The notes under the pieces: model-generated
Databases searched by the model: none
Told to the model about the DNA's origin: nothing
Seen by the model: the letters and a program-made list of their open reading frames with translations, nothing else
Part shown: positions 11,157-21,909 of the stretch, piece by piece
Numbering within the stretch: the first letter of the stretch is position 1
Layout of the letters: each line of letters begins with the position of its first letter
Program-made: the position numbers and the translations under genes
Assembly: GCA_021396245.1 (NCBI GenBank)
Contig: WNYE01000042.1
Location: 62,001 to 126,000, forward strand
Reading direction: 5' to 3'
Source of the DNA: Sporothrix humicola
Lineage: Eukaryota; Ascomycota; Sordariomycetes; Ophiostomatales; Ophiostomataceae
Length of the DNA stretch: 64,000 nucleotides

Positions 11157-11785
11157 TCATTGACAATCCTCACAGACGGGCACAGCCTTGTCGGTATCTT
11201 CCGCCGCCGCCGGTGCTGCTGGTGCTGCTGGTGCTGCTGCCGGTCCAGCCTCTTCTTTGGTGGCAGCCGCTGCCTTCCCGTAGTTACGGTCCACATGCCC
11301 AAGATCCCGGCCCGGCTCGATCACGTCCCGGACACGCCGCTTGAGTTCCTTGGTCTCGGGAAAACCGCCTTCCGTCTTGCGGTCCCACAGCAGACGCGGA
11401 GCACCGACTCCCGTGCTTGACGCTGCATCGGCCGTCTCAATCGTCACGGTGAAAATACCGCCCGTGGCCGGCTGCAAAGCGACTTCGCCGAGCGCCCCGC
11501 CAAAGGTCGACAAGAGTTCCTGGGCGAACTGTCTTTGTTAGTAGTGAAATGCCTATAAGTGCCACGGGTGGGGGATACATACATATGCTGCGCGGAGCAT
11601 CCATTTGCACTGGTAGTTGTAGTCAGTAATGGTCTCAAATGTCCATCTGTCGTCACGCTTGAGGTTTGATCCCTCACCTGGGTGCAAAACTGAATCGCAA
11701 CGCGGGGCAGCCGAACTGGCGCGCTTCCCTGAGCAGCTACTGCCGGCTGTTCGGGCGCCGAAGTTCCTGTATTAGAGGGAGACAT
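11157..11785 (-). CDS. SelW/SelT/SelH-type Rdx redox protein
   Basis: Three exons, 11785-11678, 11609-11583 and 11528-11157, encode 168 aa. The middle exon is a 27-nt microexon (CKWMLRAAY). Joining exons 1 and 2 creates the family's redox motif: RVAIQFCTQ plus CKWM gives Cys34-x-x-Cys37, directly after the first beta strand as in Rdx thioredoxin-like folds. Then come FAQELLSTFGGALGEVALQP, a strand pair ending LLWDRKTEGGFPETKELKRR, and the conserved RDVIEPGRDLGHVDR. The tail (about 132-168) is Ala/Pro-rich and ends VCEDCQ, a second CxxC. Fungi lack selenoproteins and use Cys in this family. A redox role is inferred from the fold; substrates are unknown. Introns are 68 and 54 nt. Confidence 0.88.
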
Positions 11786-13290
11786 GTCGAGATGTGCTTG
11801 GGTTAAGGTTGTATGAGATCGTGGGTGCGATCACGGAGTACAAAATCGTAAGTGAAGGTGATGAGTACTCGCAATTCTCAATGTATGTCAGCATTTGGTG
11901 TGTGGGGTGTTGAGTGGTAGATCTTTGGGGCAAAAGGCGTGCTATGGGATTGGCCCAGTTTACTACAATTTGCCTCCCATCGACAAAGAAGGCCCGACAT
12001 ACATGGCAACATAAACATGCTCATATACTTTTGATAATAAAATATGATTTATATATGGTATAAAATCTTGCTTTAATATATTAATTTATCCAACTATTTC
12101 CCTCTATTATTTTTGCAATATCTAGATATATTTCTATATATTTTTATACCCATAGAAATAATATATGAAAAAAATAAATCCGAAAGGTATTTCAAAACAA
12201 ATTAAAATATCCAGAAACAAATACGCATATGTATGTATGTCTAGTAATAAACCCCATGTTCATCGATAATCCAACTTCGACTTTTACGTGCACATTTTTC
12301 GTATTGGTCAGTTATAAAGGTAGATTTTTGAATAATATTTTTCTCCGAGGGTTTTTAGAATAAAGGACACGGAACTAACTACTACATGAGATCCCATAGA
12401 GGTATATATGGCAGGCGTGGAAAAACGCAAGAGGAGGAATACTTTGAAAATAGTAAGAGGGAAAAACACAGTGATGAAAAAAGAGAAAAAGATGAAATCG
12501 ACGTAAAATGGTAAGAACAGAGAAAATAGGGGAAAAAGAGAAAACAGAACATAAGAGAGCCATTGTAAGTGACAAACCCCAATAAAGGACAAAAAGAGGA
12601 AAAAGAGGAAAAAGAGGAAAAGAGAATAAGGGACCAAAAAGGTCAGTAATGACAAAGAGGCCAGGAGGGAATTAAGAGAATAGTTTGTGAGGGAGAGCGT
12701 GTCGGTAAAAGGGTGTGTGAAGCAGACCAGAAGAGAAGGTCAAGAAACGCAGCAAAATAGAATACACTCGAGGGTTGACGGCTGGCCGGCGACAGGAGGT
12801 CGTGACAGGGGCAAAGGAAAAAAAAGAGAAAACCATCGGGGGGACTAATAAAAACAGTTGAACGAAGAACAAAAGGGGATAAGGGTAGCGTTGGTTTGCC
12901 GGCCGCGTCAAGGTCAAGAACATCCCGTCCATGAAAACATCCAATGACGCCTATTGTGCACGTTTTCTTTCTTGCTTCTTCTTCACGATTGGCCTGGGCT
13001 CCGTGGCTCTTGACAAAAGGAGCTCGCCGTTTGGTTGTCGTCAGGCGAGGATGCGGGAAGAAGTCGTGGGGTTTGTGCTGTATTTTGGGGGTTGTTGTAG
13101 TTTTTGGTGTTTTGTTTTGTTTGGGTCATCATCATCGCCGTCTTAACCCATACACATCGTCTTTCCGTTGGTCTTTCGATATGGGCGTATGGAGATCTGC
13201 GTGCGTCAGGCAGTATCGATTGTTTATCGATCAGGTGTATCCATCAGTAGGCATGGCTCCGTTCGCGAGACCGAGTCGACGGAAACCTCC
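11786..13290. other. AT-rich intergenic region
   Basis: 12,000-12,310 is markedly AT-rich (runs of TATATA and AAATAA), unlike its flanks. 12,400-12,900 is purine-rich on the plus strand, so the open frames on the minus strand are pyrimidine artefacts. It holds the Rdx promoter side on the left and the 3' flank of the G-gamma gene on the right. No gene was found. Confidence 0.6.
12591..12624. repeat. 9-bp microsatellite (AAAAAGAGG)3 plus partial copy
   Basis: Three exact tandem AAAAAGAGG units (12591-12617) and a partial AAAAGAG lie within the purine-rich spacer. Simple-sequence repeat; no function suggested. Confidence 0.9.
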
Positions 13291-13633
13291 CTACATGACA
13301 ACACAGCATCCGCCGCTCTGCTGCGGTGCGTACGGGTCTTCGCTCTTGGGAACGACACCCCACACGGAGGGCACCATATAGTCGCGCGTGCTGTTGCAGT
13401 AGGCGATGATGCTAAAATGAAGTTAGTATGTTGACAAGTTGCAAGAAGTCGTGGGAGTATTCATCTACACACCTCTTTGACGCCTGGCTGACGGGGATCC
13501 GCTCGCGGTCGAGATCTTCCCGCAACCGGCTGTTGAGCTCTGTTAACCGCCGCAGCTTGAGGTCGGCCATGCTCTGCTTTGTTCTCCGCACCTGCGACGG
13601 ATCGCCGACGTCCCGAGAGGTGTACTGAGGCAT
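13291..13633 (-). CDS. gng-1: Heterotrimeric G-protein gamma subunit
   Basis: Two exons, 13633-13473 and 13411-13291, separated by a 61-nt intron, encode 93 aa, the normal fungal length. Exon 1 gives MPQYTSRDVGDPSQVRRTKQ and the coiled-coil heptads LKLRRLTELNSRLREDL. Exon 2 gives KSIIAYCNSTRDYMVPSVWG and the prenylation box at the C-terminus, GGCCVVM, where CVVM is the CaaX motif and the preceding Cys is a likely palmitoylation site. The subunit pairs with G-beta at the plasma membrane and transmits pheromone and nutrient signals upstream of MAPK cascades that end in Ste12, which is also in this window. The short exon 2 is easily missed by length-based gene finding. Confidence 0.95.
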
Positions 13634-14774
13634 TGTGGATGTGTGTGGTTGGGAGTGAGGTGGGTGTGAGTAATAGAAAAGAGAACGGAGAGAGTCGTGA
13701 TAATTAAATCACGAGTCGTCGTCGTCGGTAGCGAAGTTATGCCCTCGTTTCTGTAAATGAAGCAAAAGAGTAATTGTTAGTCGCGACTGGACAGCGAATA
13801 AAATGTCAAATGTCAAGAGGTGGAGAAGATGCTGCGAGGTCTCTAAAGGAATGTGATGCAGGTGCAGGTGTTTGCTGGAGCTGTCGTCGCGTGTCGCTGG
13901 GGATTGAATTCGAAGATCGAGTTTGCTTGAGCCCCTCAGAAAACGGCAGACAAAATGTCGACCTCGATGGAAAACGATGGCAAGTCGACGACCAGAGGAA
14001 AGCTGAGATGGGACGGCAGCTGCAGGCAGGTTCTGGCGTGCGTCTCGGCGTGCTGCATCGAGCCAATTGTCTCCTTCTCCGTGCTGCGTATTTTCCTCGT
14101 TTCTTTTGAGGTCGTAATTTGCTGGTCGTCAGTTCGTAGAGCTGCGCATAGATTCGAGTCGCGACGGTTGCTTCGATTCGAGAAAGTCGTCCTTCAAAAC
14201 TGGAGATTGAGAGCGAGGGCGCGCTCGTAACGATTCGAGAGGTTGTCGATTGACTTCGTGGGCCGATTTCCCGAGGTTTCGCGTTGTTCGTTGTTCGTCG
14301 TTCTTTGCCCCTTTTTGTCGCACATGCAGCTGACAGCGAGCAGATTCCCAGGAGACCGAGGATAGGGGGTTGCGAATGGGATGCGATAGAACAGGAAGCA
14401 ACAAAACTCACCAAAATGATCAATGAACGAGCAACAAATATCGCGATGCAGGATGAGTATGCCTTTCGTAGGATGTGTCGAAAATTGTCGTCGCGATACT
14501 TCGTTTCTTAGGCGGAGAGGTGTAGGGAGAGGGAAGGGGAAGGAGAAAAAGAAAGGAAAAAGCCAAAAAGCCCCGAAGGAAGCAGGTCAAATTAGACAGG
14601 AAATAACGGCAGGAACAAACGGGAGCGTGGGACTAAAAGGGGAAGGCCAGAAATGCACGAGAGCAAAAGAAAGAGCGAGCGAACGAAAATCGAAGGGCGC
14701 CGCTCCCAAGTAGCCTGTTCTGCAGGGTAGGGGGGAACTGCTGCCCCGTACGGTTACTCCATAATAAGGTAAGG

Positions 14775-14783
14775 TACTCCGTA
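14775..14783 (+). repeat. Intergenic TACTCCGTA motif, copy 1
   Basis: Exact TACTCCGTA, extending to GTACTCCGTAC. The inverse copy TACGGAGTA lies about 190 bp downstream. Confidence 0.7.
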
Positions 14784-14968
14784 CTTGTTGTAGAGAGGGG
14801 CGGAAGGTGTGCTGAACGTTGCGGTGGTGCGGGTCGCTCTTTCCCCCCAATGCCCAAAGGGCCGACCTATGCAACAACAAGCACCAAATGAAACTTTTTA
14901 GCGGCCGCGCTGGCCTATTTCCCTAATTCCCCCTCTTTCGCCCACTGGGGACATGATTCAAGGAGCAA

Positions 14969-14977
14969 TACGGAGTA
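14969..14977 (-). repeat. Intergenic TACTCCGTA motif, copy 2 (inverted)
   Basis: Exact TACGGAGTA on the plus strand, in the opposite orientation to the copy at 14775. Confidence 0.7.
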
Positions 14978-16024
14978 AAAAGATACTTGCCATGGCCATA
15001 GTGTGCCTTGGTCGCACCAAGTACCCGGCTCCAACCAGCAGCTGGGCAAATGCGCTGCTGCACAGGGAAGGAGCAAACAGCAGCCCCCAGCTCCCAAGGC
15101 CGAGTGACCCCAGCGAAATAAGGAAAGACTACAAGCGAAGTGGAGGCAGTTCCGCGACAGAACGAGCAGCCATTGGCTGTACTGATATGAAAGTGGACCC
15201 ATTTCCAAATTGGCTGTGCCCCTTTTTCGCTCCTTGTCGTTATTGCTTGTGAGGAATCCATAGAAACGGAGCAAGCTGCACTTTGTTTCCGCTACAATTC
15301 TTATTTTGATGAACGCCCTCACTTTCAGTCAGCGACTTTCAGCCTCTTCATCGCTCTCGTGCCTCTTTGCCCAGGGCCTGGGGAAATTTGCAATAGGAGA
15401 GAAATGGGCGAGCCACCTTGTCCGCAAATGATGTTGCAGTTGTTGGCCCTTTCGGCTTTCTTTTCTGGACTCTTTTCACGGTTTGCAGTATCATTGTCCT
15501 TATTGTTTGGATCTGTGTTGTCTGTCCAATCTCGTCTCGTTGTTCTCCCTGCCCCTGGACAAAGCTTCTTTTTCTCGCGACTTTTTATGTTGATTTACTT
15601 GCCGATGCTTTCTTTTTCTTCCTTCGAGGTCTCCTTTGCATCATTCAGCCCCTCTTCCTATCATATTTCTGCACAAATTCAATACGTCTTTTATTTTTTT
15701 TGTGCAACAGGATAGAAAGGGAGGGCGAGACACAGGAAAAACAGAAAAACTGCCAGCCAAGCTAAATCCAGTCAAGCCCCTCTCCCCGAGTCTTCTGCTT
15801 CCTTCTCATCCATCAAAGTGGTCTGTGTCCCAGAAAGCAGCCCCGGGAACCGTGGACAGGCGGGCGTATCACAACGAAAATCTGTCTGGGGGAGCACAAG
15901 AGCAACAGAAACAGTCCAAAAAAGAACAGGAACAGAGGGAATGAACTGCGTGCGCACTGGACAGGCGGCGCTCATGATCTGCCAGGACAAGGGGCATGAT
16001 GCTGCACAGGCTTGTTGACGACAA

Positions 16025-16050
16025 GCACAGGGCACAGGGCACAGGGCACA
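16025..16050. repeat. 7-bp tandem repeat (GCACAGG)3
   Basis: Three exact GCACAGG units followed by GCACA. Short simple repeat in non-coding DNA. Confidence 0.9.
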
Positions 16051-17195
16051 TTGCACCTCGTCTGTCTCTGATCATTCTTGGTCCTTTTGCCTTTTCCAGG
16101 GCACTGGTTGGCCTATGGTGCCGTTGCCAATGCCTGCAAATATGCGGCCCAGGAGTATTGAATTTCAAATTCCCATCTGCAGCCTCTCGATTCACTCGAA
16201 TCTTTTTCTGATATTCGCACGGCTGAGTTACCAGCGATTCTGCTGACTTCCAGCTGATCTGCCGGAATGCGTCTCAAGAGTTGGAGGATCGTTTCTGAAG
16301 AAGCAACCCGAGACAGGGAAGCACCAACGTATGTTGAAGGTAAGTCGGATACAATAGAACGCCAACGGTGGCTCATTGGGTAGCGAGGCAGAGGAATCAG
16401 CCGAAAAAAAAGACACCAGATCCCAAGGCTGGCAATCAAAACGGTTCAACCAGATCCTGGATCATGACGAGGAGAAAGGTCAACGTCAACGGCAACTGAT
16501 TGACTTGAAGCAAGGGAGCTCATCCGAAGTCGACTTGACGGGAAGCACGAAAAGGGGGAAAGGGGTTTGCATGTCGTATTGCCGTCGCGCTGATGCTGTC
16601 CTCAAAGTCATTGCCAGAAACTGTTGTAGGGCTCAACTCAAAAAGGCAAAAAGAAGAGGAACAGGGACAGCATCCCTTGCAGCCAGCTGCACGCCAGACC
16701 CGCTTCTTTTGTCTCGCCTTCTTGCCTGTCGTGAATCGTAAGATACGTCGGACGTCGTTTTCAGATCGCTCTTTTCCTTTTCTCAGATCATTGACAGATT
16801 GACAGAGATCATTCGCTCATTCAATCATTGACGGCCATTGTTGGTTCTTTCCTTAACTTGACATTTCTTTCTCAATTGGGCTATTGCCTTTTACGTTGCC
16901 GGGTTGGTTGTATCTTTTTGTACCATTGGCGGCAGGCGCCGGTGGCCAACAGCTTCGAGAACAATGCTAAAATGGAAAGAGCAATCGCATTGGTTGCACT
17001 GAGGCTTGCTTTTGTTTCTTGTGCTGGCTTCGTCATCGCCATTTGTCAATCAATTGCGCTTCTGAATGGCTTCTGTTGGGTTACATACTGCTTAGCTGAG
17101 TTCGGCGTCACTTTGTTCGATTGCACAGCGTCTTATGCACGCATCGAAGCCGTACGGCCGGGAACGCGTTCGTGGATCACCTCACAGGGCACTTT

Positions 17196-17242
17196 CAGGC
17201 GTTTTCAGGCGGTCCCAGGCACCCTCAGGCACAATTCCAGGC
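17196..17242 (+). repeat. Helically phased CAGGC array upstream of eIF3a
   Basis: CAGGC occurs at 17196, 17206, 17216 and 17226 with exactly 10-bp spacing, then at 17238. A related CAGGGC ends at 17190, in the same register. The linkers differ (GTTTT, GGTCC, ACCCT), so it is the core and the period that repeat. It sits about 350 bp upstream of the eIF3a start and may be a multi-site protein-binding element. Confidence 0.75.
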
Positions 17243-17362
17243 ACTAGTCCACTAGCACCCGCTACAAGAACCCCGTAACCCCCCGGAAACCCTCATAAGG
17301 CGCCCTGGCTGTCCGGGTAGCACCAGGTACACACTGCTGACTAACTTTCCCAAAAACGGTTG

Positions 17363-17370
17363 TCACGTGA
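17363..17370. promoter_or_regulatory. E-box palindrome TCACGTGA upstream of eIF3a
   Basis: Perfect 8-bp palindrome with a CACGTG core, about 220 bp upstream of the initiator. Fungal bHLH factors of the Cbf1 type recognise this core. Occupancy is not shown. Confidence 0.4.
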
Positions 17371-17586
17371 ATACACGAGCCCCGCCCTCCGCCCACAGAC
17401 TTCGTCCAGGCCAAAAAATCTTTTCGCGACACTCCACCCATCCTGCTGCGAAAAATAACAAGATTATCACCACTTAGCTGGCCTTCTTCAACTGTCTTTT
17501 CCCGCCCACCACACGCATCACCGGGAACTGGCACGAAGACCACTGCACCCTTCACCGCATCTGTACCACAGAGAAGGCTGCCCATC

Positions 17587-20500
17587 ATGGTATGTTCCAT
17601 TTCGATTCATTCAGACGGCCATCTCGCGAGACTTCATTCCGGACTCCTTTCGATTTTCCCTTCGCCCTCTTAGCCCCCTTTCCCACACATCCCCCCTCCT
17701 CATCGGCTACACATCCCACCACCCCCCTCGTTTCGCGTCAGATGGCCGTTGTCATGTTGCCGGGTTGGTGGAAGACTTGGGAAGACCCTTGATGATTGTT
17801 GATGGGTTGTTTGTCGACATGTTGCTAACCTAGGCCTCTCTTTTTTTCCTCTCTTCCGACGACAACAGCCTCCCCCGCCGCATCAAAAACCCGAAAATGT
17901 GCTGAAGCGGGCCAACGAGCTCATCGGCGTCAACCAGGCGCCGGCGGCTCTGACCCTGCTGCACGAGCACATCACCTCGAAGCGCTCCCGTAATGTCCCG
18001 ATTGCCTCGCTCGAGCCGGTTATGCTCCTGCTCGTCAACCTCTCCGTCGAACAGAAGAAGGGCAAGCTGGCCAAGGACGCCCTCTACCAGTACAAGAACA
18101 TTGCTCAGAACACCAACGTCGCTACCATCGAGCTCGTCCTGAAGGACTTCATCGAGCAGGCCGCCGAGAAGGTCAACGCCGCCCAGAAGAAGGCCGACGA
18201 GGTCCAGACCAGCCTCGAGGCCTCGACCACGCAGGCCGATGGCACCACCAGCATCGACGACCTGGAGGCGTCCGAGACCCCCGAGTCGATCCTGCTGGCC
18301 ACCGTCTCTGGCGAGCAGTCCCGCGACCGTACCGACCGTGCCATTGTGACCCCCTGGCTCAAGTTCCTCTGGGAGGCCTACCGCACCGTGTTGGATATCC
18401 TGCGCAACAACGCCCGCCTCGAGCTCATGTACCAGAGCACCGCCATGCAGGCCTTCGACTTCTGCCTCAAGTACGCCCGCAAGACCGAGTTCCGCCGCCT
18501 TTGCGAGCTGCTCCGCAACCACGTGCAGACCGCCGCCAAGTACTCGACCCAGATGCACGCCATCAACCTCAGCGACCCCGATACTCTGCAGCGCCATCTC
18601 GAGACCCGCTTCCAGCAGCTGAACGTTGCCGTCGAGCTTGAGCTGTGGCAGGAGGCCTTCCGCAGTGTTGAGGACATCCACACCCTGCTGAGCCTCAGCA
18701 AGCGCCCTCCCAAGAACATTATGATGGCCAACTACTACGAGAAGCTCACTCGCATCTTCCTCGTTGGCGAGAACTACCTCTTCCACGCCGCTGCCTGGTC
18801 GCGGTACTACCACCTGCTGCGCCAGTCCTCCATTCTTGTTGCCAACGGCCAGGGCAAGAAGTCGGACAACCCGCCTGCCTCGGATGCCGACCTCGAGCGC
18901 GCTGCCTCGTTCGTCCTGCTGTCTGCTCTGTCCATCCCCGTCATCAGCACCACCCGCTCGCGTGGCGCCATGGTCGACTTTGACGAGGCCCGCAAGAACA
19001 AGAACTCGCGCCTGACGCACCTGCTGAGCATGAACACCGCCCCCACCCGTGCTGGTCTGTTCCGCGACGCTCTTTCCAAGTCGCTGCTGCGCCGCGCCCG
19101 CCCCGAGATCCGCGACCTGTACAACATCCTCGAGGTCGACTTCCACCCGCTGTCAATTTGCAAGAAGATCTCGCCCATCCTGACCCAGATCGGCGAGGAT
19201 GCCGAGATGCAGAAGTACATCCTGCCCCTGCAGCAGGTCATCCTGACGCGCCTGTTCCAGCAGCTGTCGCAGGTGTACGATACTGTGGACCTCGAGTTCG
19301 TCGAGAGCCTGGCCCAGTTCCCCGAGGCCTACCAGGTTACCCGCTCCACCGTGGAGAAGTTCATCATGAACGGCAATAAGAAGGGCGATCTGGCCATCCG
19401 GATGAACCACGCCACCGGTGTCCTGAGCTTCGACTCGGACATCTTCTCGTCGGCCAAGGCTGTCCACGCCGGCTCTGCCGCTGGCTCGGCCGAGGGCGAT
19501 GCCAAGTCTGTCCAGCGCCTGCAGAGCACGCCGTCTGAGATTGTGCGCTCGCAGCTGAGCCGTCTGGCCAAGTCTCTGTACACTACCTGTTACTACATTG
19601 ACTCGTCGTTCAACCAGGCCCGGATCGACGCACGCGCCGAGGCGCTTGCTCGTGCCAAGGCCGGCGCCGAGCAGGAGCACAAGGACACTCTGGCCCGCAA
19701 GGACGTGATCCAGAAGCGCAAGGAGGAGGCTTCCGAGCTTGCGGCCAAGCGCGAGAAGGAGAACGCCAAGATCAAGAAGATGCGCGAGCTGGCCATTCTC
19801 GAGGCCGAGCAGCAGCGCCAGCAGCAGGAGCAGAAGGAGCGCGAAATCAAGCGTATGGAGCGTGAGCGCGAGCAGATCCGCCAGACCGAGGTCGAGAACA
19901 TGATCAAGGAGCTCAAGATTGGACCGAAGGCGCTTGACATTACCGGCGAGGATCTGGCCAACCTGGACCCCCAGAGACTGCGCGCCATCAAGCTGCAGCA
20001 GCTCGAGCGGGAGAAGAACGACGTCAACGAGCGTCTGCGCGTGACCGGCAAGCGTATCGATCACCTGGAGCGCGCTTACCGCAAGGAGGAGGTCAAGAAG
20101 CTGGCCGACGACTACGCCGAGCAGCAGAAGCGCGATCTGGCCAACTACGAGGCCGTCAAGGCCGAGACCCTCAAGGAGTCGAAGCGGAAGCACGAGGCCA
20201 ACGTTGAGCTCAAGAACCGCCTGAGCCGCCTCGTGTCCAACTTTGAGCAGTTCCGCGACGACATTGTCAGCCGTCGCCGGGACGAGTTCGACCGCCGCCG
20301 CCGCGACGCCGAGCGCGAGCTGGAGAAGCAGATCACGCAGCGCAAGAAGGAGTACCGCGAGCGGAAGCTGCGCGAGAAGCGCGAGCGCGAGGAGGAGGAG
20401 CGTCTGCTGCGCGAGGCCGAGGAGAAGGCCGCCCAGGAGAAGGAGGAGCAGAAGAAGCGCGACGAGGCCCGGAGAGAGGAGATGGCCCGTCTCAAGGCCC

Positions 20501-21153
20501 AGCGCGAGCTGGAGCGCGAGGAGGCTCTCGAGAAGGCTGCCCTCCAGGCCCGCCGCGAGGAGGAGGCCCTGGCAAGACGCAAGGCCGAGAAGCTTAACGC
20601 CGCAGCCGGCCCCGCACGGGGTGCCGACGCACCGTCGTCTGGCAGCCGGCCAGTACTCAACCTGCCTGGTGCCCGCAGCTGGCGTGACCGGGAGGCGTCC
20701 AAGAACGCTTCTGCTGGTGAGGGCGGTGCTGCCGCTCCTTCGGGCTCTGCTGTCCCCGCTGCTGCTGCCCCTATTTCGCGCACCAGCACCCCGATGGAGC
20801 GCACCGACTCCAACGACCGCTCATCGGGCCCGCCGCGCCTGAACCTGGCCGGTGGCAAGCCCTCGTGGCGTGACCGTGAGGCCGCTAAGGCTACCAACCC
20901 CGAGGCCTCGAGCGCCGCCAGCTCTAGAGATGCCCCGGCACCGCGGACGTTCTCTGGCCGCGGTCCCCCGCCTGCCCGGACAGGCACTCCCCGTGGCGAC
21001 GGCCCGAGCCGTGATGTCAGCCGCTCGCACGAGAACGGTCGTGGCGATAAGGCCAGCGCCCGTGAGGAGTCGCCTGTCCCTCCCAAGGAGGCCCTGACTG
21101 CGTCGGGTGCTCCTGGCAAGTACGTGCCCAAGTTCCGCCGTGGCGACAACTAA
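17587..21153 (+). CDS. TIF32: Eukaryotic translation initiation factor 3 subunit A (eIF3a)
   Basis: Two exons, 17587-17589 and 17869-21153, encode 1095 aa. Exon 1 is only the initiator ATG, followed at once by a GTATGT donor; after a 279-nt intron, exon 2 opens with the conserved fungal N-terminus PPPPHQKPENVLKRANELI. eIF3a scaffolds the eIF3 complex on the 40S subunit and helps recruit mRNA. Seen in order: an N-terminal helical repeat region (to about 320), a PCI domain (about 330-510), a long charged coiled coil of Glu/Arg/Lys heptads (about 560-870), and a disordered C-terminus with two related units, NLPGARSWRDREASK and NLAGGKPSWRDREAAK. It ends KYVPKFRRGDN. Strong codon bias, as expected for an abundant protein, creates long antisense open frames. 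Confidence 0.97.
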
Positions 21154-21909
21154 GAATCTTTCTTGAGCTTTCTTGAGCTTTCTTAGGAAGACATGATAGA
21201 CGGGCAAACAAAAGGTTTTACGGGATAGGGAAAGCGTCATTTTTTTTCTTGCTGCTGCTGCTATCTTAGACATTTGGCGGATGGTGTGAGGACGAAGATG
21301 GGAGAATATCAAAAAATGCATGGCAGCGCAGGGAAATGAAGGGAAAGCAAAATGGGAAACGAAGAGGAAAGAAAACCTCTGAAAAGTATTTGTGCTGTCT
21401 ATCATTGTCAGCGCGTCTTTCTTTGACGTTTTTTTTTTAATCTTTGTTTTTGTGTGTTCGTCTTTTTTTAAAAGGGAGTTTGGCTTTCTTCCTGTTTGTT
21501 TTACTTTACTCATTATTGCTTTTTATCGATCAGTACATTTGAATTATTAAGTTACCATTTCTTCATCCTCCTTGTTTTCCTATTCCTTTGGGTCTTTTGT
21601 TCATGCCTTCTCTTTCTTCTCTTTCCTATGTCTACACATTTCATTACGAGGTACGAGATAACGATGCTTTTCTTACAGGTTGGCTGAGAAAGAAAGGACC
21701 AGCAATAATGGGCTCTTCAGTAATACAAGGTAGTATTTAGCAAATAAAATCGAAATTGGACTACTATTAAGATAGTCATTACAAGGAAAATGACGGTCTA
21801 TTTTGTGGATAAAAATACCACGCGCAATGCAGTGTATATCATATAGTATATAGAGTTTTTGAATAACAGGCTCAAAATAACAAACAACAGCACGGGGAAC
21901 CCATCAGGA
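21154..21909. other. Convergent intergenic region (3' flanks of eIF3a and PRO1)
   Basis: T-rich and AT-rich with no gene. GAGCTTTCTT-like units repeat right after the eIF3a stop (21160-21186). Presumably both 3' UTRs. Confidence 0.65.

Larger units (their letters stand above)
13634..17586. other. Divergent 3.95-kb intergenic region between the G-gamma gene and eIF3a
   Basis: No credible gene; open frames up to 205 aa have no domain-like content. Elements seen: three copies of GATTCGAG (14151-14158, 14175-14182, 14232-14239), a TACTCCGTA and a TACGGAGTA, a tandem GCACAGG array (16025-16050), a phased CAGGC array (17196-17242) and a TCACGTGA palindrome (17363-17370). The left end should hold the G-gamma promoter and the right end the eIF3a promoter. 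Confidence 0.55.

Noticed and set aside
17830..19146. 438-codon minus-strand open frame opposite eIF3a
   Set aside because: Shadow of strong GC3 codon bias in eIF3a: Leu/Gly/Val-rich, without a domain, fully overlapping a certain gene.
19153..20193. 346-codon minus-strand Leu-rich open frame
   Set aside because: Antisense image of the eIF3a coiled coil (GAG/AAG codons read as CTC/CTT), not a membrane protein.
20145..21149. 334-codon minus-strand Ser/Arg-rich open frame
   Set aside because: Antisense to the eIF3a C-terminus; composition follows from the sense codons.
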